DNA of 64,000 nt. Origin: Hyphomicrobiales bacterium. Lineage in GTDB: Bacteria > Pseudomonadota > Alphaproteobacteria > Rhizobiales > Rhizobiaceae. The notes under the pieces are model-generated. The model worked only from the letters and a program-made list of their open reading frames with translations. It searched no databases and was not told where the DNA came from. The translations under genes and the position numbers were made by a program. Location of the stretch: the NCBI GenBank assembly GCA_900468625.1, contig UBUL01000019.1, positions 186,001-250,000 on the forward strand, read 5' to 3'. The number at the start of each line of letters is the position of its first letter. Within the stretch, counting starts at the first letter, position 1. This document shows positions 8,877-17,278 of this stretch, piece by piece.

Positions 8877-8911
8877 AGTCTCGGAATTAAGGGCAGAGCG
8901 ATACCTGCCCT

Positions 8912-10210
8912 TTAACGACGGCCATTGCGCCAATCTTCGAGGCGTGCATGCGCCAAGGCAAGCGAGGCGACGACAGGCATGAGCCTGTGAAATGGCAGCT
9001 GCCGGCTGGATCGCAGCGGGATCGGCAGGGATTCCGCGATTTCACCGAGCGCCAGTCTCGCCAGTGTTCGGCCAAGCTGCGCCGTCATGGCGATGCCGCG
9101 GCCGTTGCAGCCAATTCCTCCAAAAAAACCCTCGCTGAAACGATAGAGACGCGGCAGGAAATCCGGCGTCATGATCGCCGTTCCGCTCCAGACGATCTCC
9201 ACGCCAGGATGGCGAGGCAGGTGGAGTTCGGATGCGAGCCGGTCGACGACAGTGCGGCCGACCCGCTCGAAGGCGGCGACCGGATTGATCGCCATGCCGC
9301 CGCTGATCAGCCTGTTGTCGCGATCGAGCCGGTAGGTGAAGAGGTTGGAGCGCGTATCGCCGACAGGCCTGCGATTTGGGGCGATCCGCGCAACGGTTTC
9401 GGCATCGATCGGTTTCGTCGCCACTTGATACACCTTTAACGGCACGCCCGTTCGGCCCATGCGGGCGGCTATGCCGCTTTTGAAGGCGTTGGTGGCGAGG
9501 ATGACGACGTCCGTTTCGATTTCATCGCCCGCAAGGCCGACGCGCCAGGTGCCGCCATGTCGCTCGACGCGCTCGACTGTACTGTTTTCGCGGATCTTGC
9601 CGCCGCGCCGCATGACCGCGCTTGCAAGCCCGTAGAGATAATTCAGCGGATGGAGGGTGCCGCCGGAGTGATCGATCAATCCTCCGGAATAGATCTCCAT
9701 ACCGGTCTCGCTCCGGATGGCGCCCGCATCGAGAAATTCGACTGGACGGCCAAGCTCCGTCCAGTCCTTCGCCCGTCGGCGCAGGATCGCAGCCATGTCG
9801 TCGCCATAAGCGGGCTGCAGCCAACCGGTCTGCGCGGCATCGCATGAAATCTGCTCCTCGGCGATGGTCGCAAACACCTCCTCGGCACCCGCACCCACGA
9901 GCGATAATAAGGCATCCGCCTTGTCGCGCGGCAGCTTCTGACGGACGTTGACGGGATCGGCCTTGGCAAAATTCGGAACGACAAAGCCGGCATTCATGCC
10001 GCTTGCCCCCGTACCCAGACGCCCGGCCTCAAGCACTGTCACGGATCGTCCGCTGCGGGCAAGGTGACGTGCAGCAGTCAGGCCGGTGAATCCACCGCCG
10101 ATCACGACGACGTCTGAGCGGGAAGGCAGGTCGCAGGAAAGTGCAGGGGCAGGGCCGGCCGTCAGCGTCCACAGGGTCGGATTGGTGGGGCGAGCGGCAC
10201 TGCTGGGCAT
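8912..10210 (-). CDS. FAD-dependent oxidoreductase, DAO (glycine/D-amino acid oxidase) family
   Basis: A 432-residue flavoprotein (from ATG 10210). The N-terminal FAD-binding site is VVVIGGGFTGLTAARHLARS followed by the acidic strand end VLEA; GTGASGMNAGFV is typical of DadA/PuuB-like amine oxidases. The C-terminal WSGTAIMTPDFLPRLY and FFGGIGCNGRGIAM fit the family's second flavin contact. It probably oxidises an amine or imino acid. A TTG at 10228 gives a six-residue longer form but has no better ribosome site. It is the last gene of the leftward GntR-headed set, 128 bases after the binding-protein gene, so it may have its own promoter. Confidence 0.88.
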   Translation of the reverse strand: MPSSAARPTNPTLWTLTAGPAPALSCDLPSRSDVVVIGGGFTGLTAARHLARSGRSVTVLEAGRLGTGASGMNAGFVVPNFAKADPVNVRQKLPRDKADALLSLVGAGAEEVFATIAEEQISCDAAQTGWLQPAYGDDMAAILRRRAKDWTELGRPVEFLDAGAIRSETGMEIYSGGLIDHSGGTLHPLNYLYGLASAVMRRGGKIRENSTVERVERHGGTWRVGLAGDEIETDVVILATNAFKSGIAARMGRTGVPLKVYQVATKPIDAETVARIAPNRRPVGDTRSNLFTYRLDRDNRLISGGMAINPVAAFERVGRTVVDRLASELHLPRHPGVEIVWSGTAIMTPDFLPRLYRFSEGFFGGIGCNGRGIAMTAQLGRTLARLALGEIAESLPIPLRSSRQLPFHRLMPVVASLALAHARLEDWRNGRR

Positions 10211-10338
10211 CAGCTGAGGATCTCTCAATAATTACGCCAGATAGCTGTCACCCTAGATCAGCCGCTGGAGGGATTGCGCCAGGATTGCAAGCAAGGCGCC
10301 AATAAGTGCGCCTCGCCGTTCTGCAAAGTGGAGTGCAG

Positions 10339-11595
10339 CTACTTGATCTTGTCCTTCAGCGTCGCAACGTCTTCCATCGACAGCTGACCATCGGTCGCAA
10401 CCTTGCCGTCGGCGATCTTCCAGAGTCGGAAGGGACCGGTGATGTCGCCATATTGATCGAAGGAGACCGGGCCGATGACGCCTTCGTAACGGATCGGCTT
10501 GCCTTCCTTGATCAGGCCGAGCGCCTTGGCGAACTCCTCCTTGCCGGCATAGATCGGCGTGCCCTTGGGGTCGACGACCCTGTAGATGTCGTCTTTCAGC
10601 TTCGAGGTGTCATCGCCAGCGATCGCCAGCGCGAGACCGACGATCGCACCGGCGTCATAAGCTCGGTCAGCGGCCGGGTTGGTCGGCTCGATGCCCGAAA
10701 AGTCCTTGTAGTTCTTGTTGAAATAGGCGGTGGATGGCGTCGGTGTCGTGCCCGAGGAGGTGCCATAGGCGTCCTTCAGATAGTCGGCGCCGACGGAATC
10801 GATGAAGTCCGGGCTGTTCATGCCGTCATTGAGCAGAAACTTCTGCGGGCCGCCTTGCGAGATCCAGGTGCGGGCGATGGTCGCGCCGTCCACCGGCGTG
10901 CTGACGAGGTAGAGACCGTCGGGATTACCGCCCATGCCGGCGGTGACTTCCGAGGCATAGCTCGATTGCTTTTCATTATAGGGCGTCGTCGAGACGATCG
11001 TGCCGCCGAGCGCCTTATAGGCCTTTGAGAATTCGGCGACCATGTTGACGCCGAAATCATTGTTGACGTGGATGATCGCGAGCTTCTTGAAACCCTTGTC
11101 GATCGCGTATTTGGCGGCGGCAATACCTTGGAGCGAATCCGATGTGATGGTGCGGAAGAAGATACCGTTGGTCTTGCCGTCCCGGCCAAGCGCCGTCAGC
11201 GTCGGCGAAGAGGCGGCCGGCGATACCTGCACGATCTTGGCCGGCGCGGTGACCGAGGTCAGGATCGGGATCGTCACCGAAGAAATGATGCCGCCAATGA
11301 TGGCCGGTACCTTCTTGACCTGCACGAGCTGGGTCGCGGCATCGACGGCGACATTGCCCTGGCTTTGGCTGTCGCGCGTATCCGTCACCAGATCGCAGCC
11401 ATGGGCGCCGCCGGCAGCGTTGATGTCGCGGAAGGCCATCTCGACGGACTTCGCGCCCGCCTGGCCGTATTCGCCCGCCGGGCCGGTGAGCTCCATCACG
11501 AGGCCGACCGTTACCTTGCAGTTGGCGGCATTGGCGGCTCCGGCTGCGGCTAAGAGAGCCAGTGCCGTGGTGATTTGAAATATCGTCTTCTTCAT
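10339..11595 (-). CDS. Branched-chain-amino-acid-type ABC transporter substrate-binding protein
   Basis: A 418-residue periplasmic binding protein (LivK/Peripla_BP_6 type). ATG 11595 starts a signal peptide (MKKTIFQITTALALLAAAG, cleavage after NAA), preceded by AGGGGAAC. VTVGLVMELTGPAGEYGQ is the usual start of the mature domain, and the two conserved Cys near 33 and 80 could form the family's disulphide. It is encoded opposite the livG-F-H-M cassette at 14.8-18.3 kb and is the only matching binding protein in the window, so the two halves probably make one transporter. The ligand may not be an amino acid. Confidence 0.9.
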   Translation of the reverse strand: MKKTIFQITTALALLAAAGAANAANCKVTVGLVMELTGPAGEYGQAGAKSVEMAFRDINAAGGAHGCDLVTDTRDSQSQGNVAVDAATQLVQVKKVPAIIGGIISSVTIPILTSVTAPAKIVQVSPAASSPTLTALGRDGKTNGIFFRTITSDSLQGIAAAKYAIDKGFKKLAIIHVNNDFGVNMVAEFSKAYKALGGTIVSTTPYNEKQSSYASEVTAGMGGNPDGLYLVSTPVDGATIARTWISQGGPQKFLLNDGMNSPDFIDSVGADYLKDAYGTSSGTTPTPSTAYFNKNYKDFSGIEPTNPAADRAYDAGAIVGLALAIAGDDTSKLKDDIYRVVDPKGTPIYAGKEEFAKALGLIKEGKPIRYEGVIGPVSFDQYGDITGPFRLWKIADGKVATDGQLSMEDVATLKDKIK

Positions 11596-11647
11596 CTTTG
11601 TTCCCCTTGTTCGGTCAACGATTTTCATTTCTGTTTTTAGAAACCTG

Positions 11648-12076
11648 TCAGTTGTCCGGCATCTGCAGCCAGGTTTCATGCAGATGCTGCCATTCGACGC
11701 CGTTGGGTGCCGATGAACTTGCGGTGAAAAGCGCGCTTGCCTGCCGCCGGCTATATTTGCCGGCGCGCGTCTGCGCTTCCACATAGGTAAGAACGATCAT
11801 ATCCGCAGTCTCGAACCTCGCACAGATATCCGAAATCTCGATGCTGAAATCACCATGAAAGCTCGCCCGGTTTGCCCGGATCAGCTCGATGGTCTCAGTG
11901 CGATCGAAGATACGGCCGGTTGGCGGGATCATATGAAACGCTTGGCCGAAGGTGCGCTCGCAACGGCCGAAATCGGTCTTGTCGGCGGTTGCGGCGTCAT
12001 ACCAGGCTTCGAAGAAGCGATGGAAATCAATAACCTCGGCGCTGGCCTTGTGGAAGAGGGGCGATTGCTGGCTCAT
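11648..12076 (-). CDS. NTF2-like/SnoaL-type small protein
   Basis: A 142-residue protein with the layout of the SnoaL/DUF4440 NTF2-like fold: FHRFFEAWYDAATADKTDF near the N-terminus, a middle strand with HGDFSIEISDICARFETADM and a terminal WQHLHETWLQM. The start ATG overlaps the stop of the aldo/keto reductase as ATGA, showing translational coupling. Members act as small enzymes or binding proteins; the substrate cannot be read here. Confidence 0.7.
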   Translation of the reverse strand: MSQQSPLFHKASAEVIDFHRFFEAWYDAATADKTDFGRCERTFGQAFHMIPPTGRIFDRTETIELIRANRASFHGDFSIEISDICARFETADMIVLTYVEAQTRAGKYSRRQASALFTASSSAPNGVEWQHLHETWLQMPDN

Positions 12077-13128
12077 ACCTTCCCCGCATTGAGGTTGTAA
12101 TGCATGATCGAGCCGTGCCTGCCGGTGCGGTCACGCTCCAGCGTGTAGACATCGCCTTCAAGGCCGGGGCTCTGGGTGATGATGCCGGAGATCTGGCGGC
12201 GGTCGTCGTCCGAGAGTGCGATATCCATGATCTTGGCATTGGCGAGCGCGTGCGCCTGATTGCGGGCACCGACGATGACGGCGGCCACCTGCGGCTGTCC
12301 CAGCACCCAGGCGCTGGCGATCGTGGCGATATCGACGCCATGGCGGTCGCCGATGGCCTTCAGCGTACCTAGCAACGACTGGAACAGCTCCCAGCCGCCG
12401 AAATCATCGATGATCAGCTTGTATTTGACGAGCGAGCGGTTCTCGAGCGGCATCTCTGGCTCGGGCTGATCGAGCCATTTGTCGCTCAAAAAGCCGCCTG
12501 CCACTGAACCGTAGCAGAGGAACTTTACGTCGTGTTCGGCGGCCAGCTTGGCGAGGCTGCGTGACGGCCGCTGATCGAGAACGGAATATTGCAGCTGCTG
12601 ACTGACCAGCGGAATGCCGGCCTCAAGAATTTCGGCTATATGCTGCGTGTCGAAATTGGTCGTGCCGACATTGCGCACCTTGCCTTCGCGGCGCATCTCG
12701 TCCAGCCAGCTCAACGCTTCGAGATAGCCTGGCAGGGAATAATCCCACCAGTGAAACTGCACCAGATCGAGCTGCTCGGTTTTCAGCTTGCTCAGCGACT
12801 TGTCGACGATCCCGCGAATATAGTCGCGGCTGATCGTTGCCAGTTTCTCGAGATCGGGCACGAGCTTGGTGTGTACCTTCATCGGGCCTGCGGCTTCCGC
12901 GCCGCGTTCGTTTCGAAGGCGTTCCCGCGCCTCGCCGATCAGTTCCTCGACGCCCGTATAGATGTCGGCGCAATCATAGGTGCGGATTCCGACGTCGTAA
13001 GCGGCGATCAGGTCGGTTACGGCCTGCGCGCGGTCGATGGCGCCGTGTCCTCCGGCAAGCTGCCAGCCGCCGCGGATGACGCGGGAAATCTTGTATCCGG
13101 GGCTGAGCTCAAATGTCTTGGCGGTCAT
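12073..13128 (-). CDS. Aldo/keto reductase
   Basis: A 351-residue NAD(P)H-dependent oxidoreductase. Family marks are YDVGIRTYDCADIYTGVEELIGEARERL (catalytic Asp and Tyr), HTKLVPD with the lysine, and VQFHWWDY with the histidine. The C-terminal cofactor region contains PQVAAVIVGARNQAHALANAK. ATG 13128 has AAGGAG 10 bases upstream; ATG 13137 would overlap the previous stop as ATGA but has almost no spacing. It sits in the middle of the GntR-headed operon and probably reduces an aldehyde or ketone made in the pathway. Confidence 0.87.
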   Translation of the reverse strand: MTAKTFELSPGYKISRVIRGGWQLAGGHGAIDRAQAVTDLIAAYDVGIRTYDCADIYTGVEELIGEARERLRNERGAEAAGPMKVHTKLVPDLEKLATISRDYIRGIVDKSLSKLKTEQLDLVQFHWWDYSLPGYLEALSWLDEMRREGKVRNVGTTNFDTQHIAEILEAGIPLVSQQLQYSVLDQRPSRSLAKLAAEHDVKFLCYGSVAGGFLSDKWLDQPEPEMPLENRSLVKYKLIIDDFGGWELFQSLLGTLKAIGDRHGVDIATIASAWVLGQPQVAAVIVGARNQAHALANAKIMDIALSDDDRRQISGIITQSPGLEGDVYTLERDRTGRHGSIMHYNLNAGKV

Positions 13129-13133
13129 GCGGT

Positions 13134-13487
13134 TCATTCTCCTTCGGGCAACGGCACTGCCGTCGTTTCGGCATGGCTGAACCGCCGCTTGCCCGTTCTG
13201 ACGATCCGCAATCTGCTCGCGCAGTTGGGGTCGGGGCAGGCGATTTCCGCATCCGAGGTCATCCAGTCGTTTCTGTGGCTGGGCCGTTGCTTGGCCGCCA
13301 GCAGCGGCAGGACGGCCGATATGGAGTAGATCGAAAAGCCCTGGCCCGGCGGCAGGGACAGCATTTCGCCCTTGAGTTCGAAATAATCCCCCGGCTTGGC
13401 GCCGCAATAAATCGGCTTGCCCTCAGGAATAACGGCCTCGACCCTCAGGTCGAACAGCTCGAAACTGTCGTCGCTTGCCTGCGCCAT
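13134..13487 (-). CDS. TIGR04076-like small cysteine-containing protein
   Basis: A 117-residue protein beginning MAQASDDSFELFDLRVEAV. The middle (CGAKPGDYFELKGEMLSLPP) and C-terminal (AEIACPDPNC) parts match my memory of the TIGR04076 family, which is found near catabolic and redox genes and has no known reaction. It contains three conserved cysteines. It lies one base after the DUF3830 stop and just before the aldo/keto reductase. The longer upstream frame is a shadow. Confidence 0.65.
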   Translation of the reverse strand: MAQASDDSFELFDLRVEAVIPEGKPIYCGAKPGDYFELKGEMLSLPPGQGFSIYSISAVLPLLAAKQRPSHRNDWMTSDAEIACPDPNCASRLRIVRTGKRRFSHAETTAVPLPEGE

Positions 13488-13488
13488 C

Positions 13489-13977
13489 TCAGATCTCCGC
13501 ACGCTCAAAGGTGATGTCACAGGCGCCGTTGCGGCGGATAACGCCGCAGGCTGTCGCGAATTGCTCGCGTTCTTCCATGCGCACCTGTGCGACGACGCTG
13601 CCGGCAAGCCAGCCGATCGGGAAGAGCAGACGCGCGCCCTGTCCATAGAACAGTCCGATATCGAAGATCGCATCGGGATTGCCGCCCCACATGCGCGGCG
13701 GCACATAGCTGAGCACGATATCGCCGGGCTGCGGCGTCAGCGTCGCATTCTCGGCGGGCAGGGCGTTCGCGTAGGGTGCGCCCTTTAGATGCGCCGGCGG
13801 GATCGGGCAGGAGATTTCAGGACCAGTCCACATGGCATGAATGCCGCCGACGACGCGCTGTTCGCTGAGATAGCTCCAGAGGAAGGCGGCATTGTCGGGC
13901 GCCTTGGCATCCATCAGCGGCGCAAGGACACTGAGACCGGAGCGGGGTTCGGAGATCTTGATGGCGCGCTGGCTCAT
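13489..13977 (-). CDS. DUF3830-family protein (cyclophilin-like fold)
   Basis: A 162-residue protein. The C-terminal half contains PGDIVLSYVPPRMWGGNPDAI and FGERV-like LLFPIGWLAGSVVAQV, the arrangement of DUF3830/cyclophilin-like small proteins that accompany amidohydrolase and ABC transporter genes. ATG 13977 overlaps the GntR stop as ATGA, so it is translated with the regulator. No reaction is established for the family. Confidence 0.7.
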   Translation of the reverse strand: MSQRAIKISEPRSGLSVLAPLMDAKAPDNAAFLWSYLSEQRVVGGIHAMWTGPEISCPIPPAHLKGAPYANALPAENATLTPQPGDIVLSYVPPRMWGGNPDAIFDIGLFYGQGARLLFPIGWLAGSVVAQVRMEEREQFATACGVIRRNGACDITFERAEI

Positions 13978-14708
13978 GCGGATTGGCCCTTCTCGGCTTC
14001 GGATTCCAGTTTGCTGCGCAGGAAGGTGAACGGCCGGCTGATGTCTGCGACCAGCGCATCGCGGGCGCCCTTCGCATCCTGCGCGGCGATCGCCTTGACG
14101 ATCGTGCGGTGATAATGGGCGGTGTCGACCTCGCCGGCATCCGAGAAGGCGTAGATGGCGACACGGATGCAGGGGCCGGATTGCAGCCAAAGGCTTTCGA
14201 TCATCGGGATCAGCACGGCCGAACCGCAGGCGCGATAAATCTCGAAGTGAAAGGCCTGGTTGAGCGTCACCTCGCGGTCGACGTCCTTCTTGTGCTTTAG
14301 CGCGCGCATCTCGTCCCATTCGCCGAGCATACTTTCAATGGTCGCTATCTGACGCGGCGTCATGCGGGTTGCGGCAAGCGCGATCGCCTCGCCCTCGATG
14401 AGGATGCGGGCGCGCAGAAGATCGTCCATGCGCTCAAGCGTAATCGGCGGCACGCGGACGGATCGGTTGGGAAGGGCCTCCAGCGCTTTCTCGGTAATCA
14501 GCCGACCGAGAGCCTCGCGCACCGGCATGGTGCTGGTCATCAGCGCGTCGGCGAGGCCACGGATCGTCAATACCTGGCTCGGCTCGAAAAGCCCACCGAT
14601 CAGCGCGCGGCGCAGTTCCAGATAGACCCTGTCCTGAACGGTTTCTCGTCCCACTGGCGCAAGCTGTGCGGCAATCGGATCGCTCTTGTCGGCGGCAGCC
14701 TTTTGCAT
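13974..14708 (-). CDS. GntR-family regulator, FadR/FCD subfamily
   Basis: A 244-residue regulator. The winged HTH is at about residues 23-85 (QDRVYLELRRALIGGLFEPSQ, TSTMPVREALGRLITEKALE) and the helical FCD ligand-binding domain at about 92-225, with ARILIEGEAIALAA, LNQAFHFEIYRACG and HYHRTIVKAIAAQD holding the histidines that usually bind a metal and a carboxylate ligand. It is divergent from livG across a 121-base region containing a TGTGATCACA palindrome, so it probably controls both arms and responds to an organic acid. Confidence 0.9.
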   Translation of the reverse strand: MQKAAADKSDPIAAQLAPVGRETVQDRVYLELRRALIGGLFEPSQVLTIRGLADALMTSTMPVREALGRLITEKALEALPNRSVRVPPITLERMDDLLRARILIEGEAIALAATRMTPRQIATIESMLGEWDEMRALKHKKDVDREVTLNQAFHFEIYRACGSAVLIPMIESLWLQSGPCIRVAIYAFSDAGEVDTAHYHRTIVKAIAAQDAKGARDALVADISRPFTFLRSKLESEAEKGQSA

Positions 14709-14753
14709 ACGAAATCCCTTTTTGGCTTGCGAACGGAATTAAAGCTGATTAGC

Positions 14754-14777
14754 GTGATCAATGCAAGTGTGATCACA
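14754..14777. promoter_or_regulatory. Putative GntR operator region
   Basis: The 10-bp palindrome TGTGATCACA lies at 14768-14777, and a half-matching GTGATCA lies at 14754-14760, a direct repeat of the core. Both are in the divergent promoter region of the GntR and livG genes. The palindrome resembles FadR/FCD-type GntR sites. Binding is inferred. Confidence 0.5.
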
Positions 14778-14829
14778 AATCAAATAATCAGGAAAGCGGC
14801 AATGATCGCTTTCCGGCCAGAGGGATCTC

Positions 14830-15627
14830 ATGAGTACGACAACCGAACGGCATGGGGAGGAAGCCCGGCCTGTTCTAATAGCCAGAAACGTGGTGCGGCG
14901 TTTCGGCGGTCTCGTGGCCGTCAACGACGTTTCCTTCGATGTGCGCCAGGGCGAGATCCTCGGATTGATCGGCCCGAACGGCGCCGGCAAGACGACGATG
15001 TTCGACCTTCTGGCCGGTAGTGTTGCGCCGAGCAGCGGCGAGATTATCTTGAATGGAGCGGCAGTCGCGGGCGAGGCGGCCCATCGCCGGATTGGTCGCG
15101 GCCTTGGCCGCACCTTTCAGATCCCGCGGCCTTTTCCCAATCTGACGCTTGTCGACAATGTTATGCTCGCTGCCCAGGACCAGGCCGGAGAGCGGCTGCT
15201 GTCGAATTTCCTGCGTCCGTGGAAAGTCGCCGCGCAGGAGAAGGCTATCCATGCCAAGGCCATGGAGCTGCTCGACCTCGTTCACCTGACGCACCTAGCG
15301 TATGAGCCGGCGCGCGTCCTGTCCGGCGGTCAACGCAAGCTTCTGGAGCTTGCCCGCGTCATGATGGCTGATCCTGCCCTCATCCTGCTCGATGAGCCGG
15401 CGGCCGGCGTCAATGCGACGCTTCTGGAAACAATCATCGATCGCATCCGCGATATCAATCAACGCGGCGTCACCTTTCTCCTGATCGAGCACAATATCGA
15501 TATGGTGACGCGCCTGTGTCATCGCCTGCTCGTCATGGCGAATGGTCAGCTTCTTTGCGAAGGCACCCCGGAACAGGTTGCCCGCGATCCGCGTGTCATC
15601 GAAGCCTATCTCGGAGGCGCGGCATGA
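14830..15627 (+). CDS. ABC transporter ATP-binding protein, LivG type
   Basis: A 265-residue ATPase for branched-chain-type uptake. Walker A is GPNGAGKTT (about residue 50), the signature is LSGGQRKLLELAR and Walker B is LILLDEPAAGVN, followed by LLIEHNIDMV. The C-terminal CEGTPEQVARDPRVIEAYLG tail is the LivG hallmark. The ATG has AGAGGG 5 to 6 bases upstream. First gene of a four-gene operon in which each gene overlaps the next by ATGA. Confidence 0.93.
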   Translation: MSTTTERHGEEARPVLIARNVVRRFGGLVAVNDVSFDVRQGEILGLIGPNGAGKTTMFDLLAGSVAPSSGEIILNGAAVAGEAAHRRIGRGLGRTFQIPRPFPNLTLVDNVMLAAQDQAGERLLSNFLRPWKVAAQEKAIHAKAMELLDLVHLTHLAYEPARVLSGGQRKLLELARVMMADPALILLDEPAAGVNATLLETIIDRIRDINQRGVTFLLIEHNIDMVTRLCHRLLVMANGQLLCEGTPEQVARDPRVIEAYLGGAA

Positions 15628-16373
15628 GTGAACCGGTCTTGAGCGTTCAAAATCTTGTCGCCGGTTACGAGCCGGGCGTGCCGATCGTTCGCGGCGCTTC
15701 GATTTCGGTGGCGGAGAAGGAGATCGTTGTCGTTCTCGGTCCCAATGGCGCCGGAAAATCGAGTTTCATCAAGGCGATCGCCGGTCTTATTCCGGTCGAA
15801 AGTGGCACGGTCGAGCTTGCCGGCCGGGATATAACGGGTGCGCCAGCGCACAACATGGTGCGGCTCGGCCTTGCCTTCGTGCCGCAGACGGAAAATGTCT
15901 TTCCGCTGATGTCGGTCGAGGACAATCTGAAGGTGGCCGGCGGCATTTTGAAGCCAAAGGATGTGCCCGGCCGCATCGAAGAAATGTATGCGACCTTTCC
16001 GGATCTTGCCCGCCATCGCCGCATTGCGGCCGGCAATCTCTCCGGAGGGCAGCGGCAGATGCTGGCCATTGCGCGCGCGCTCATCGTGCATCCGAAGCTG
16101 CTCGTGCTCGATGAGCCCTCGGCTGGCCTCTCGCCAAAATTCGTTTCGATGGTCTTCGACATGCTGACCGAAATCCGTAAGTCTGGCGTCACAATTCTGC
16201 TGGTCGAGCAGAATGCCAAAGCGGCGCTGGCGATTGGCGATCGCGCCTATGTCCTCGTCGAGGGCAAGGACAGGCATGAAGGCGTGGCTTCCGAGCTTTG
16301 GAACGATCCCGTCGTTGCCGAACTCTATCTCGGCCAGCGACCCGCGGCTTCGGCGAAAGGAGGTGCGGCATGA
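15624..16373 (+). CDS. ABC transporter ATP-binding protein, LivF type
   Basis: A 249-residue second ATPase of the same transporter. It carries GPNGAGKSS (Walker A), LSGGQRQMLAIARAL (signature), LLVLDEPSAGLSP (Walker B) and LLVEQNAKAAL (H-loop region variant). The LivF ending VAELYLGQ is present. ATG 15624 overlaps the LivG stop as ATGA. The longer frame from 15516 is not needed. Confidence 0.93.
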   Translation: MSEPVLSVQNLVAGYEPGVPIVRGASISVAEKEIVVVLGPNGAGKSSFIKAIAGLIPVESGTVELAGRDITGAPAHNMVRLGLAFVPQTENVFPLMSVEDNLKVAGGILKPKDVPGRIEEMYATFPDLARHRRIAAGNLSGGQRQMLAIARALIVHPKLLVLDEPSAGLSPKFVSMVFDMLTEIRKSGVTILLVEQNAKAALAIGDRAYVLVEGKDRHEGVASELWNDPVVAELYLGQRPAASAKGGAA

Positions 16374-17278
16374 ACCTGCAATTCATCGTCGACGGATTGC
16401 TGACGGGCTCGATGATCGGCCTTGGCGCTATCGGCGTGACGCTCACCTATTCGATCCTGCGTTTCTCGAATTTCGCCCATGGCGATTTCATGGCTTGGGG
16501 CACCTATGCGACGCTTGCCGTGGTCAGTGCGATTGGCGCAGTCTTCGGCAAAATCGCGCCGATAGGCCCGCTCTCCTTCGGCTGGCCGCTGATTGTTGCC
16601 GCGATCGTCGCAATGGGGTTCACAGGCGTCCTTGCCCTTGCGCTCGACAAGGTGCTCTTTGCCAGGCTGCGGGCCAAGGGCCAGTCGATCATCGTCGTCA
16701 TGGCGAGCTTCGGTGCTTCCATGGCGCTGCGCAGCCTGCTCGAGTTCCTCTTCACCTCCCGCCCGACCTATTTCAGCCGCGCCATCCAGATCGCCATGCC
16801 GGTTGGTTTGGGCATCCGAATTACGCCCGATCAGATTGCCCTTTTGATCGTCACGGCGCTTCTAGTCTTCGGCGTGCATGTGTTGATGACGAGGACGCAG
16901 ACGGGCCGCTCCATGCAGGCGCTCAGCCAGAATCCGGCGCTTGCCCGCGTCGTCGGCATCGATGTCGCCAAGGTCGTGCGTGTTACCTGGCTGATCGGCG
17001 GGGGACTGGCTTGCGTCGCCGGCGTGATGATCGGCATTCTCGTGCAGATCCGCCCGCTAATGGGTTTCGACATGCTGCTGCCGATGTTTGCAGCAGCCAT
17101 TCTCGGCGGTATCGGCAGCGTGCCGGGCGCGGTTCTCGGCGGCCTGATCATCGGCCTTGCCGAGGCGGCCGCCGTTCAACTGGTCGGAGCCGAGTGGCGG
17201 GCCGCCATCTCCTTCATCATCCTGATGGCAGTGCTGTTCATCCGGCCGATCGGCCTTTTCGGAGTGAAAGAGCGATGA
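16370..17278 (+). CDS. ABC transporter permease, LivH type
   Basis: A 302-residue inner-membrane permease with about eight hydrophobic segments. LRFSNFAHGDFMAWGTY near the N-terminus and AAILGGIGSVPGAVLGGLIIG near the C-terminus are LivH hallmarks. ATG 16370 overlaps the LivF stop as ATGA and has AGGAGG 7 bases upstream. Confidence 0.92.
   Translation: MNLQFIVDGLLTGSMIGLGAIGVTLTYSILRFSNFAHGDFMAWGTYATLAVVSAIGAVFGKIAPIGPLSFGWPLIVAAIVAMGFTGVLALALDKVLFARLRAKGQSIIVVMASFGASMALRSLLEFLFTSRPTYFSRAIQIAMPVGLGIRITPDQIALLIVTALLVFGVHVLMTRTQTGRSMQALSQNPALARVVGIDVAKVVRVTWLIGGGLACVAGVMIGILVQIRPLMGFDMLLPMFAAAILGGIGSVPGAVLGGLIIGLAEAAAVQLVGAEWRAAISFIILMAVLFIRPIGLFGVKER

Noticed and set aside
16213..17274. A long upstream extension of the LivM frame
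   Set aside because: It overlaps LivF and LivH in another frame. The LivM start is fixed by the ATGA overlap and by the family N-terminus.
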